Assembly (NCBI RefSeq): GCF_000745855.1
Contig: NZ_JQKD01000022.1
Span: 41,856 to 105,855, forward strand
Direction: 5' to 3'
DNA from: Xenophilus azovorans DSM 13620
GTDB taxonomy: Bacteria > Pseudomonadota > Gammaproteobacteria > Burkholderiales > Burkholderiaceae_C
Length of the DNA stretch: 64,000 bases
The translations under genes were made by a program, and so were the position numbers. How positions within the stretch are numbered: position 1 is the first letter of the stretch; every line of letters starts with the position of its first letter. The notes under the pieces were generated by a model that was not told where the DNA came from, searched no databases, and worked only from the letters and a program-made list of their open reading frames with translations. Below, one piece after another: positions 56,956-64,000 of the stretch.

Positions 56956-57390
56956 ATGGCCGAGGCCGGCGATCCCTGGCGGCTGCAGCGCTTCGTCGAA
57001 GCGCAGGCGCCGGTGTTCGAGGCCGTGCGCGCCGAACTGGCGGCCGGGCGCAAGCGCACCCACTGGATGTGGTTCGTGTTCCCGCAACTGGCCGGGCTGG
57101 GGCACAGCGAGATGGCGCGGCGCTACGCGATCGCTTCGGCCGACGAGGCGCGCGCCTACCTGGCGCACCCGCTGCTCGGGCCGCGGCTGGCCGAGTGCGC
57201 GGGCCTCATGCTGCGCACGCCGACGGCCAACGTGCGCGACGTGCTCGGCCCGCCCGACGACCTGAAGTTCCGCTCCTCGATGACGCTGTTCGACGCGGTG
57301 GCGCCGAACGGCGCGTACGGCGCGTGCCTTCAGCGCTTCTTCGCGGGCGGGCGCGACGAGGCCACCGTGCGCCTGCTGGCCGGCGGCTGA
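56956..57390 (+). CDS. DUF1810 family protein
   Basis: This 144-residue cytoplasmic protein has the family signature: DPWRLQRFVEAQAPVFEAV, then THWMWFVFPQLAGLGHSEMA and a DLKFRSSMTLF segment. The function of DUF1810 is not established. The 3' end overlaps the convergent 5'-nucleotidase gene by 61 bases, an unusually long overlap, because the nucleotidase carries an extended tail. Confidence 0.88.
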   Translation: MAEAGDPWRLQRFVEAQAPVFEAVRAELAAGRKRTHWMWFVFPQLAGLGHSEMARRYAIASADEARAYLAHPLLGPRLAECAGLMLRTPTANVRDVLGPPDDLKFRSSMTLFDAVAPNGAYGACLQRFFAGGRDEATVRLLAGG

Positions 57391-58319
57391 GCGGGCCGGC
57401 GCCGGCTGCTCGCCGCTGCCGCCGCCACGTTGCGCACGCCGCTGGCCACGTGCCCTGCCGGCACGTGCCGCGCGGCCGAGCTGACGTGGCCCGTCTGGTC
57501 GTCGAAGAAGAAGTCCGGCTCGAACTCGCGCAGGAAACCGCCCTTGTCCAGCCCGCCGAGGAACATCGCCTCGTCCACGCGGATGTTCCAGCTCATCAGC
57601 GTCTGGATCGCGCGGCGGTGCGCCGGCGCGCCGCGCGCCGTGACCAGCGCGGTGCGGATGCGCATGCCGGTGCTGGCCGCCTGCTGCAGCCGGTGCAGCG
57701 CGACCAGGAAGGGCTTGAACGGCCCGGCGCCCAGCGGGATCGCGGCCTTGTCCACCTCGTTGGCCTGGAAGGCCTCCAGCCCCTGCGCCTGGAAGACTTG
57801 CTCCGCCTCGTCCGAGAACAGCACCGCGTCGCCGTCGAAGGCGATGCGCACCTCGTCGGGGTGCAGGCTGCTGGCCTGCGCCGCCTCGACGTTCACGTGC
57901 GCGGCCGGAAAGCCCGCCAGCAGCGCCTCGCGCACGTCCTCCGCGTTGGCCGAGAGGAAGATGTCGGCGTTGAGCGGGTGCAGGTAGCGGAAGGGCGGAC
58001 GCCCCTGCGTGAACACGCCGCGCTGGATGCGCAGCTCCGCCGCCGCGCCGGAGTTGAAGATGCGCATGCCCGAGGCCGGGTCGTTGCGCGAGAGGATCAC
58101 CACCTCCACCCGCTGCACGCCGTCGTCGTTGAAGCGCAGCAGCTTGCGCACCAGCGAGTAGGCGATGCCCGGCGCGGCCGGCACGTCCAGCCGCTCGAGC
58201 TGCAGGCGCATGTAGGCATCGGGGTCGCCGCCCTCGAACAGGCGGTTCTCCTCCTCCAGATTGAACAGGGCGCGCGAGGAGATCGCGACCACGAGCTTGT
58301 CGTCCAGGGTGACGGGCAT
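57330..58319 (-). CDS. 5'-nucleotidase (cytosolic NT5C1-like)
   Basis: This 329-residue protein resembles the bacterial members of the cytosolic 5'-nucleotidase I family. VAISSRALFNLEEEN, VEVVILSRNDPASGMRIFNS and the HAD-like RIAFDGDAVLFSDE, with DQTG near the C-terminus, support this. It would dephosphorylate nucleoside monophosphates. The start at 58319 is chosen because similarity begins at MPVTLDDKLVVAIS; in-frame codons extend further upstream. The last 30 or so residues are Arg/Ala-rich, lie mostly over the DUF1810 gene and look non-conserved. Confidence 0.85.
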   Translation of the reverse strand: MPVTLDDKLVVAISSRALFNLEEENRLFEGGDPDAYMRLQLERLDVPAAPGIAYSLVRKLLRFNDDGVQRVEVVILSRNDPASGMRIFNSGAAAELRIQRGVFTQGRPPFRYLHPLNADIFLSANAEDVREALLAGFPAAHVNVEAAQASSLHPDEVRIAFDGDAVLFSDEAEQVFQAQGLEAFQANEVDKAAIPLGAGPFKPFLVALHRLQQAASTGMRIRTALVTARGAPAHRRAIQTLMSWNIRVDEAMFLGGLDKGGFLREFEPDFFFDDQTGHVSSAARHVPAGHVASGVRNVAAAAASSRRRPAQPPASRRTVASSRPPAKKR

Positions 58320-58441
58320 GGGCAGGCAGGGAAAGGCTGGGCCAGCGCGCATTGTCATGCGGCCGCGGCGCGGGTTGTGATGTTGGCGACAGGCGCGGCG
58401 GCCGGGCTTTGCCACCATTGCCGCTTCCCCGGAGACACACC

Positions 58442-59392
58442 ATGACCTCGCCCTTCTCCTCCACCGCACTGCACCTGTGCGGCCCGCTGCGCCAGCCGCG
58501 CCAGATGCTGGCCGAGCAGCGCTACGACGGCCACAAGTCCATCCACGACGACGCCATGGCCGAGGGCCTGGGCCTGCGCGCCGGGCCCATCGAGGGGCCC
58601 ACGCACTTCAGCCAGTTCGATCCGCTGCTGTTCCACCTCTTCGGCCGCGCCTGGTTCGAGACCGGCTGCATTAGCGCCCACTACCAGAACATGGTGGTGG
58701 AGGGCGAGTCCGTGCGCGCCTTCGTCGAGCCGCCCGCGCCGGGCGCCGCCTTCGTGCGCCTGCACGCCGAGAAGGCCGACGGCACGCCGGTGCTGACCGG
58801 CACCGCCTCGGTGGGCGATGCCTCGCCGCATCCGCACGAGCTGCAGCAGCGTATCGCGAAGCTGCGGCCGCCCAAGGGGCTGGTCATCAACCGCGACCTG
58901 AAGGTGGGCCAGCGCGGCGCGGTGGTCGAGAAGATCCGCATGGGCTACGACCAGCACATGGGCGACCACTACCCCTTCACCCTCGCCGACAAGCTCGAGG
59001 CCATCACGGAGCCCTGCGACTGGTACACGCCCGAGGGCGGCAAGGCCTCGCCCTGGGGCCGGCCGATCATCCCGACCGAGATGATCAGCGTGCTGCTCGG
59101 CTCCACCATCGCCGACGCGCAGCTCGGCGGCCGCAAGCCGGCGGTGGGCCTGTTCGCCGGGCAGGAGATCCGCCTGATCCGGGGCCCGCTCTTCGTCGAC
59201 CAGGACTACGAGCTGGAGCGCGAGATCATCGCGCTCTCCGAGAGCGCGCGCACCGAGTCCGTGTGGGTGCGCACGAAGGTCTACGAGAGCCCCACGCGCA
59301 CGCTGGTGGCCGAGATGATCCTCAACGGCGCGACCATGAAGGCCTCCTACCCGGACTACGAGGCCGAGGCGAAGCAACTCGGCCTGGCCTGA
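58442..59392 (+). CDS. Hot-dog/MaoC-like dehydratase-type protein
   Basis: This 316-residue protein consists of two hot-dog-like halves. EGPTHFSQFDPLLFHLFGRA and AHYQNMVVEGESVRAFVEPP resemble the FAS1-type/MaoC-like dehydratase domain, and the second half ends in LVAEMILNGATMKASYPDYE. No catalytic residue can be assigned with confidence. It lies 21 bases before an enoyl-CoA hydratase gene, so an acyl-CoA hydration step is likely. The substrate is unknown. Confidence 0.65.
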   Translation: MTSPFSSTALHLCGPLRQPRQMLAEQRYDGHKSIHDDAMAEGLGLRAGPIEGPTHFSQFDPLLFHLFGRAWFETGCISAHYQNMVVEGESVRAFVEPPAPGAAFVRLHAEKADGTPVLTGTASVGDASPHPHELQQRIAKLRPPKGLVINRDLKVGQRGAVVEKIRMGYDQHMGDHYPFTLADKLEAITEPCDWYTPEGGKASPWGRPIIPTEMISVLLGSTIADAQLGGRKPAVGLFAGQEIRLIRGPLFVDQDYELEREIIALSESARTESVWVRTKVYESPTRTLVAEMILNGATMKASYPDYEAEAKQLGLA

Positions 59393-59413
59393 ACGCCCCA
59401 GGAGAAAGAACGG

Positions 59414-60238
59414 ATGGCAGACATGCTCGACACCGGCACCCCCGACCTGCTGGCGCGCCTCGACGACGGCGTGCTCACCCTCACCCTGAACCGCCCCGAG
59501 GCGCGCAATGCCATGACGCGCGCGATGAACGAGGCGCTGGCGCGCCAGCTCGCCGAGGCCGAACTCGATCCGGCCGTGCGCTGCGTCGTGCTCACCGGCG
59601 CGGGCAGCGGCTTCTGCGCCGGCGGCGACGTCAAGGGCATGGCCGCGGCCGGCGACGGCACCGTGGGCGCGCTCACCATCGACGAGGCCATCCATCGCCA
59701 GCGCGTCAACCAGCGCGCCACGGCCGGCAGGCTGTACCGCATGCCCAAGCCCACCATCGCCGCCCTGCCGGGCGCCGCGGCCGGCGCCGGCCTGGCGCTC
59801 GCGCTGGCCTGCGACCTGCGCGTGATGGCCAGCAGCGCGATCATGACCACCGCTTTCGCGCGCGTCGGCTTCTCGGGCGACTACGGCGGCAGCTACTTCC
59901 TCACCCGCCTCGTCGGCGCGGCCAAGGCGCGCGAGCTGTACTTCTTGAGCGAGCGCGTGACGGCCGACGAGGCGCTGCGCCTGGGCCTGGCCAACTGGGT
60001 CTGCACGCCGGAGGAACTGGCCGAGCGCACCGAGGCCGTCGCCCGTCGCCTCGCCGCCGGCCCCACCGTCGCCTACCGCTACATGAAGGAGAACCTGAAC
60101 CGCGCGGTGAACGGCGAACTGGACGACTGCCTGGACCTGGAAGCCACCCACCACATCCACTGCGGCCAGACCGAGGACCACCGCGAGGCGGCGCGCGCCT
60201 TCGTCGAGAAGCGCGAGCCGGTGTTCAAGGGGCGGTGA
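59414..60238 (+). CDS. Enoyl-CoA hydratase/isomerase family protein
   Basis: This 274-residue crotonase-fold enzyme has the two oxyanion-hole segments SGFCAGGDVKGM and GAAAGAGLALALACDLRV. The usual catalytic Glu pair is not clearly conserved, since the second position falls in GFSGDYGGSYFLTRLVG, where an Asp stands instead. This points to a variant reaction, such as hydrolysis or isomerisation. It is probably co-transcribed with the hot-dog protein gene. AGGAGAAAGAAC precedes the ATG. Confidence 0.88.
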   Translation: MADMLDTGTPDLLARLDDGVLTLTLNRPEARNAMTRAMNEALARQLAEAELDPAVRCVVLTGAGSGFCAGGDVKGMAAAGDGTVGALTIDEAIHRQRVNQRATAGRLYRMPKPTIAALPGAAAGAGLALALACDLRVMASSAIMTTAFARVGFSGDYGGSYFLTRLVGAAKARELYFLSERVTADEALRLGLANWVCTPEELAERTEAVARRLAAGPTVAYRYMKENLNRAVNGELDDCLDLEATHHIHCGQTEDHREAARAFVEKREPVFKGR

Positions 60239-60274
60239 GGCGGCGGAGCCTGTCCGGCCGGACGCTCCGAGCCG

Positions 60275-61162
60275 TCAGGCCTCGACGCCGATGTGCGTCA
60301 GCAGGCTGCGCATCGGCGGCGACAACCGCTTCCAGTCCTGGTAGCAGGCGCACAGCCGCCGCTGCGCCCAGCGCTCCTGCATGCCGAGCACCTCGAATCC
60401 ATGGCGGCGCCGAAGCCTGCGGGCGGTGGCGCGGGGGATCACGCCGACGCCCACCCCGTGCGCGACCATCGTGCACAGGCCGTCGAAGGTGAGCATCCGG
60501 ACGCGCACGTCCAGGCTGCCGCCCAGGCGGCGGGCATGCTCCTCGAGGTGGTCGTGCAGCGCGCTGCCCGGCGCCGACGCGACCCAGGGCTCGCGCAGCG
60601 CGTCCGCGAAGCTGGTCGACGTGCCCTTCGCCAGCCGATGCCCCGGCGGAACGATCAGCACCAGGTGATCGGCCGCGACGGGCCTGACTTGCAGGCCGCA
60701 GGTGTCCACAGCGTCCGAGACGATGCCCGCCTCGGCCAGGCCGGCCGCGACGGTGCGGACGATCCCGCTGCTCGTGCGCTCCCTCAGTTGCACGTCCACC
60801 CGGGGATGGCGCCCCAGCCAGGGGGCCAGCCGGCCGGGCAGGAATTCGGTGAGCGCGGCCGTGTTGGCCAGCAACTGCAGGCTGCCGCGGCGGCCTCGCG
60901 CGAAGTCCTGCAGTTCCTGCTCGAGCAGTTCCCTCTGGCGGAGCATCTGCCGTGCATGCTGGGCCAGAGCCTCCCCGGCTTCGGTGGTGACCACGCCCCG
61001 GTGGCGCCTTTCGAGGAGCCGGACGCCTGCATGCTCCTCGATGCTGCGCAGCCGCTCGCTGGCGGAGGCCAGCGCGAGATGCGCCGCCTGCGCGCCGGCG
61101 GTGATGCTGCCGGCCTCCACGATCGACAGGAAAAGCCGCAGGTCCGAGAGATCGAGTCGCAT
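60275..61162 (-). CDS. LysR-family regulator, divergent from TauE/SafE transporter
   Basis: This 295-residue protein has the helix-turn-helix segment LRLFLSIVEAGSITAGAQAA and ASASERLRSIEEHAGVRLL, followed by an effector domain. The start at 61162 fits the family. It most likely controls the divergent TauE/SafE gene; the intergenic region carries a CCGCA-TTG-TGCGG palindrome. Confidence 0.88.
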   Translation of the reverse strand: MRLDLSDLRLFLSIVEAGSITAGAQAAHLALASASERLRSIEEHAGVRLLERRHRGVVTTEAGEALAQHARQMLRQRELLEQELQDFARGRRGSLQLLANTAALTEFLPGRLAPWLGRHPRVDVQLRERTSSGIVRTVAAGLAEAGIVSDAVDTCGLQVRPVAADHLVLIVPPGHRLAKGTSTSFADALREPWVASAPGSALHDHLEEHARRLGGSLDVRVRMLTFDGLCTMVAHGVGVGVIPRATARRLRRRHGFEVLGMQERWAQRRLCACYQDWKRLSPPMRSLLTHIGVEA

Positions 61163-61216
61163 GGGGGAAAGGCGCCGGTTCAGCCTTCGGAACATCCGGA
61201 GGCTTGCTGCAAAGTT

Positions 61217-61229
61217 CCGCATTGTGCGG
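61217..61229. promoter_or_regulatory. Palindrome CCGCATTGTGCGG in a LysR-divergent region
   Basis: A perfect 5-bp inverted repeat with a 3-base centre; with its flanks (TTCCGCATTGTGCGGCA) it fits a T-N11-A LysR box. Confidence 0.45.
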
Positions 61230-61257
61230 CAGCGGGCGCGTGCGTCCAATGCGGCGC

Positions 61258-62007
61258 ATGCCCGAAATCTCCCTTGCCTCCTTCGTCGCCCTGAGCGCGA
61301 CCTTCCTGGCCGCCGGCTGGGTCAAGGGCGTCACCGGCATGGGGCTGCCGACGGTCGCCATGGGCGTGCTGGGCGCGTGGCTGTCGCCGGTCGTGGCGGC
61401 CTCCCTGCTGCTCATCCCGTCCTTCGTCACCAACCTGTGGCAGATGCTGGCCGGGCCCGCCGCGCCGCGCCTGTGGCGCCGGCTGTGGCCCATGATGGCG
61501 GGCATCGTCCTGGGCACCACGCTGGGGGCCGGCCTGCTGGTCCGTGCCGACGCGGCGTGGTCGGCCGCCGCGCTCGGCACGGCGCTCATCGCCTATGCGT
61601 GCTGCGCCCTGGCCATGCCGCGGCTGTCGATCGCGCCGCGCGCCGAACGCTGGCTGTCTCCCGTCGCGGGCGCGCTCACCGGCGGCATCACGGGCGTGAC
61701 CGGCGTCTTCGTCATCCCGGCCGTTCCCTTCCTGCAGTCGCTGAACCTGGAGAAGGACGAACTGGTGCAGGCGCTGGGCCTGTCGTTCACCGTGTCGACG
61801 CTGGCGATGGCGGCGGGGCTGTTGTCACATGGCGCGCTGCGCATGGGCCAACTGGGCCTGTCCGCCTACGCCATCCTGCCTGCGCTGGCGGGGATGTGGC
61901 TGGGCCAGCGCGTGCGCCACCGCATTGCGCCGAAGACATTCCGGCTGTGCTTCCTGCTGTTCCTGCTGCTGCTCGGCATCGAACTCGTCTCGCGTCCTTG
62001 GCGCTGA
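61258..62007 (+). CDS. TauE/SafE-family membrane transporter
   Basis: This 249-residue inner-membrane protein has about eight helices. The N-terminal LAAGWVKGVTGMGLPTVAMG and the mid-protein LTGGITGVTGVFVIPAVPF are the paired TauE/SafE signatures. Relatives export sulfite, sulfoacetate or similar anions; the substrate is not evident. An ATG at 61249 is an alternative start. No clear ribosome binding site is seen. It is divergent from a LysR gene. Confidence 0.87.
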   Translation: MPEISLASFVALSATFLAAGWVKGVTGMGLPTVAMGVLGAWLSPVVAASLLLIPSFVTNLWQMLAGPAAPRLWRRLWPMMAGIVLGTTLGAGLLVRADAAWSAAALGTALIAYACCALAMPRLSIAPRAERWLSPVAGALTGGITGVTGVFVIPAVPFLQSLNLEKDELVQALGLSFTVSTLAMAAGLLSHGALRMGQLGLSAYAILPALAGMWLGQRVRHRIAPKTFRLCFLLFLLLLGIELVSRPWR

Positions 62008-62065
62008 CGGGCGCCGGCGTGACCCGGCCTCACGACCTATGGCCGTTCCCGACAAGGAGATATCC

Positions 62066-62485
62066 ATGCCTTCCATCCGATCGAACACATCGGCCGCCCG
62101 CCGCCTGCTGCGCAGGGGTGCGGTTCTCGGCCTCGCGCTGACGCTCGCCGGCTTCGCCGGCGCCGATGAATCCCTGATCGCCACACCCGAGCAACTGCAC
62201 CAACTCGCTCTGGAGGCGCGCTCGGCGCGCGACTACCAGGCCATGATGGCCTTCCTGCGCGCGGCAGCGCGGGCAGGCGACGTCGCTTCGCAGGAGCTGC
62301 TGGCCACGCTGCTGGTGGCGGGGCCGGCCCTGCACGGCGCCGCCGTTCCGGTCGACCTGTGCGAAGCGTCCCGCTGGGCGCGCAGCGCGCTCGCGCAGGG
62401 AAGCTGGCTGGCCAGGCACCAGTTGTTCGTGCTCAGCGGCGCGCGGCAGTCGCAGCCGGCCGCGGCGCGATGCCTTGCGCCGTAG
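62066..62485 (+). CDS. Small exported protein with Sel1/TPR-like helices
   Basis: This 139-residue protein has a signal peptide of about 34 residues (ARRLLRRGAVLGLALTLAGF, cleavage near AGA-DE). The mature part reads as paired helices (YQAMMAFLRAAARAGDVASQ and DLCEASRWARSALAQGSWLA) that resemble Sel1-type repeats, with two cysteines. AGGAGA lies five bases before the ATG, an excellent ribosome binding site. The function is unknown. Confidence 0.75.
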   Translation: MPSIRSNTSAARRLLRRGAVLGLALTLAGFAGADESLIATPEQLHQLALEARSARDYQAMMAFLRAAARAGDVASQELLATLLVAGPALHGAAVPVDLCEASRWARSALAQGSWLARHQLFVLSGARQSQPAAARCLAP

Positions 62486-62512
62486 GCGTCGATCAGCCAA
62501 ACAGTGAGCGCG

Positions 62513-63022
62513 TCAAGGCTCGCAGGTATCGCCGTTGGGACTGGTCGTCGAGCTTCCAGAGCGCGCCTTGTTGTACTGCATGTACCGTTCAGCACGCTGG
62601 CGCGTGTTGGCCGTCATGGCCTCGATCTGCCCTGCCAGCTTGGAGAAGTCCGAGTATTCAGGGAACTGCAGCATGCCGCATTGGGACGATGCGGCCAGAC
62701 CTTCGCCGGCACGTTGCAAGGCATCCTTGTCGTCAAGGCTGACCACTAGAGTGCGTTGGGTTGCTCTGGCATCCTGCATGAGTGCCTTCGTCTGTACATC
62801 GCTGAGCTTGAGCGAATGAATCCACGCTTCGATATCGTCACGCACGCCGTTGCTGTTGGCGTCGGGTCCGGCAAGGTCCGCGGAGCGGTCCAGCTTGGGG
62901 TTGGCGCCGCCTTGCTCAAGTGCGGCGATTTGGTCGCGCAGGGTGGGCGGATGGGCGCCAATGTCCTCAGTGCATCCGAATGGGGACATTGCGATGAGCA
63001 CCGCCATGCTCAGTCTTCGCAA
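62513..63022 (-). CDS. Exported Ca-loop protein, tandem copy 1 (probable lipoprotein)
   Basis: This 169-residue product starts from a TTG that gives a basic N-region ([17 protein letters not shown]) and a lipobox-like end at Cys17. An ATG at 63007 is the alternative start. The mature part has an EF-hand/thrombospondin-type-3-like loop [14 protein letters not shown] (54-67), then [40 protein letters not shown] and a C-terminal GDTCE. It is a close paralogue of the next gene upstream on the same strand; their ends overlap by 13 bases. The function is unknown. Confidence 0.72.
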   Translation of the reverse strand: MRRLSMAVLIAMSPFGCTEDIGAHPPTLRDQIAALEQGGANPKLDRSADLAGPDANSNGVRDDIEAWIHSLKLSDVQTKALMQDARATQRTLVVSLDDKDALQRAGEGLAASSQCGMLQFPEYSDFSKLAGQIEAMTANTRQRAERYMQYNKARSGSSTTSPNGDTCEP

Positions 63023-63528
63023 GTGTTACCCCTGGGATTTGTCGTCGAGCTGCCGGATCGAGCTGCGTTGTATTTCATATAGCGCTCGGCACGCTGGCGG
63101 GTGTTGGCTGTCATGGCCTCGATCTGCCCTGCCAGTTTGGAGAAGTCCGAGTATTCGGGGAACTGCAGCATGCCGCATCGGGAGGATGCGGCCAAGCCTT
63201 CACCGGCACGTTGCAAGGCATCCTTGTCGTCAAGGCTAGCCAGCAGAGTTTGCTGGAGGGTGCGTGCCTTCTGTAGAAGCGCCTTCTTCTGCGATTCCGA
63301 CAGAGCCTGGGCGGCGATCCACGCCTCGATGTCGTCGCGCACGCCGTTCGCATTGGCGTCAGGGCCGGCAATGTCGGTGGAACGGTCCAGCTTGGGGTAA
63401 GCGCCGCTTTGCTCCAAAGGCCGGGTTTGCGCATCTGCAAACCACGGCAAAGCCCCTGCGCTGCACGCCAAGGCGAGAGCCAACGCACTGCTCCGAGCAG
63501 CGGATGGTGCACGTATCACGGCTCGCAC
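63010..63528 (-). CDS. Exported Ca-loop protein, tandem copy 2
   Basis: This 172-residue product starts from a GTG and has a Sec signal peptide of about 33 residues ending ADA. The mature sequence matches copy 1 closely: [34 protein letters not shown], the same [20 protein letters not shown] block and a C-terminal NTCE. The signal regions differ (lipoprotein in copy 1, ordinary Sec here), so only the mature domain was kept similar. It overlaps copy 1 by 13 bases and copy 3 by 13 bases, which fits successive tandem duplications of about 500 bases. Confidence 0.72.
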   Translation of the reverse strand: MRAVIRAPSAARSSALALALACSAGALPWFADAQTRPLEQSGAYPKLDRSTDIAGPDANANGVRDDIEAWIAAQALSESQKKALLQKARTLQQTLLASLDDKDALQRAGEGLAASSRCGMLQFPEYSDFSKLAGQIEAMTANTRQRAERYMKYNAARSGSSTTNPRGNTCED

Positions 63529-63667
63529 GTGTCGCCGTCCGGCAATGTGTTCGAGGTTCCAGAAGCCGCCTTGTTGTAGAGCATGTACCTCTCCGCGCGT
63601 TGGCGCGTATTGGCGGTCATTGCTTCAATCTGGCCGGCAAGCTTGGAATATTCTCGATAAGGAGAGA
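63516..63667 (-). pseudogene. Tandem copy 3, truncated by IS insertion
   Basis: Only the C-terminal 47 or so residues remain: [20 protein letters not shown] and [20 protein letters not shown]. The frame runs into the IS left end at 63668 and is not coding beyond it. The upstream part of the gene would lie on the far side of the element, outside the window. Confidence 0.75.
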
Positions 63668-64000
63668 TGAACCGCCCCGGTTTTCGCGGAGGCTCCCTCG
63701 TTTGAGAAGATGGAGCCATCATGAGGAAGTCAGTGAAGTTTTCGCCGGAGGTACGCGAGCGTGCGGTGCGCATGGTGTTCGAGCACCGAGGGGAGCACGA
63801 ATCGCAGTGGGCGGCGGTCGTATCGATCGCCGGCAAGATCGGCTGCACGGCGCAGACGCTGCTGAACTGGGTGCGTCAGCACGAGCGTGACACGGGCCAG
63901 CGCGAAGGCGTGACCACGGCCGAGGCCAATCGCGTCAAGGAACTGGAGCGCGAAGTGCGCGAGCTTCGCCGCGCCAACGAGATCCTCAAGCTGGCCAGCG
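63668..64000 (+). mobile_element. IS3-family insertion sequence (left part)
   Basis: The left terminal inverted repeat begins TGAACCGCCCCGG at 63668, a common end of IS3-family elements in Burkholderiales. A first transposase ORF begins at 63721. The element interrupts a tandem paralogue gene and continues past the window edge, so its right end, second ORF and target-site duplication cannot be seen. Confidence 0.85.
63721..64000 (+). CDS. IS3-family transposase OrfA (5' part)
   Basis: The first 93 codons are in the window. [20 protein letters not shown] and the [16 protein letters not shown] helix-turn-helix bind the element ends. [20 protein letters not shown] is the leucine-zipper segment that precedes the frameshift to OrfB in this family. 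GGAG lies five bases before the ATG. The frame is open to the end of the window. Confidence 0.9.
   Translation, partial: MRKSVKFSPEVRERAVRMVFEHRGEHESQWAAVVSIAGKIGCTAQTLLNWVRQHERDTGQREGVTTAEANRVKELEREVRELRRANEILKLAS

Noticed and set aside
63668..63848. A 110-codon frame joining the copy 3 remnant to sequence inside the IS
   Set aside because: The first part is antisense to the transposase gene and the inverted repeat; only the last 47 or so codons belong to the paralogue family.

Overview
The window is about 64 kb of very GC-rich DNA (roughly 68-70 % by eye). Gene order and protein sequences fit a beta-proteobacterium of the order Burkholderiales, most likely family Comamonadaceae. The evidence is the order plsX-fabHDG-acpP-fabF / rpoE-rseAB-mucD / lepA-lepB-DUF4845-rnc-era-recO-pdxJ-acpS-nagZ, the leuCDB-asd-fimV-truA-trpFBA-accD block, the gltA-sdhE-sdhBADC / mdh / acnB block, and dispersed repeats of a kind common in that family. 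It reads as chromosomal housekeeping DNA with a few accessory insertions. I saw no tRNA, rRNA, CRISPR array or prophage.

Layout. 1-4611 (+): fatty-acid synthesis. 4632-9138 (+): a small membrane protein translationally coupled to the sigma-E envelope-stress operon (rpoE, rseA, rseB, mucD). 9139-9639: the only gap above 300 bp; it holds two intrinsic terminators, a perfect DnaA box next to a TATAAT, and a possible small RNA or lepA leader. 9640-17647 (+): translation, secretion, RNA processing, repair and cofactor genes, many joined by ATGA overlaps. 17644-19348: a two-gene accessory cassette (glycosyltransferase and FkbM-type methyltransferase) wedged between nagZ and lysS. 19353-34671 (mostly -): lysS, a LON-domain protein, accD, trpABF, truA, fimV, asd, leuB, leuD, leuC. 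A LysR regulator follows, then a large divergent autotransporter gene (35901-39908). 40054-52318: a TCA-cycle block, gltA-sdhE-sdhBADC with a GntR regulator on -, and mdh-tam-citE-like-secreted protein-acnB on +. 52421-62485: accessory metabolism and transport genes, each group with its own divergent LysR regulator. 62513-64000: a tandem array of small cysteine-containing exported proteins, broken by an IS3-family element that runs off the end of the window.

The genes act as modules. Acyl carrier protein, its loading enzymes (FabD, FabH) and its 4'-phosphopantetheinyl transferase (AcpS) are all present. The sigma-E regulon carries its anti-sigma system and its periplasmic protease. The TCA block pairs aconitase with trans-aconitate methyltransferase, a plausible clean-up enzyme. 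The leucine and tryptophan genes are adjacent to asd and accD.

The most interesting unexplained signals are these. First, a 34-codon leader ORF ending in Thr-Thr-Thr-Thr-Ile with mutually exclusive hairpins upstream of asd, which looks like a transcription attenuator. Second, the DnaA-box/TATAAT/terminator unit upstream of lepA. Third, paired ATCGC-N5-GCGAT palindromes 52 bp apart between the LysR gene and the autotransporter. Fourth, a 43-codon ORF coupled to gntR just before the sdh operon. Fifth, the tandem exported-protein array interrupted by the IS. All functional statements come from reading the sequence; no database search was run.
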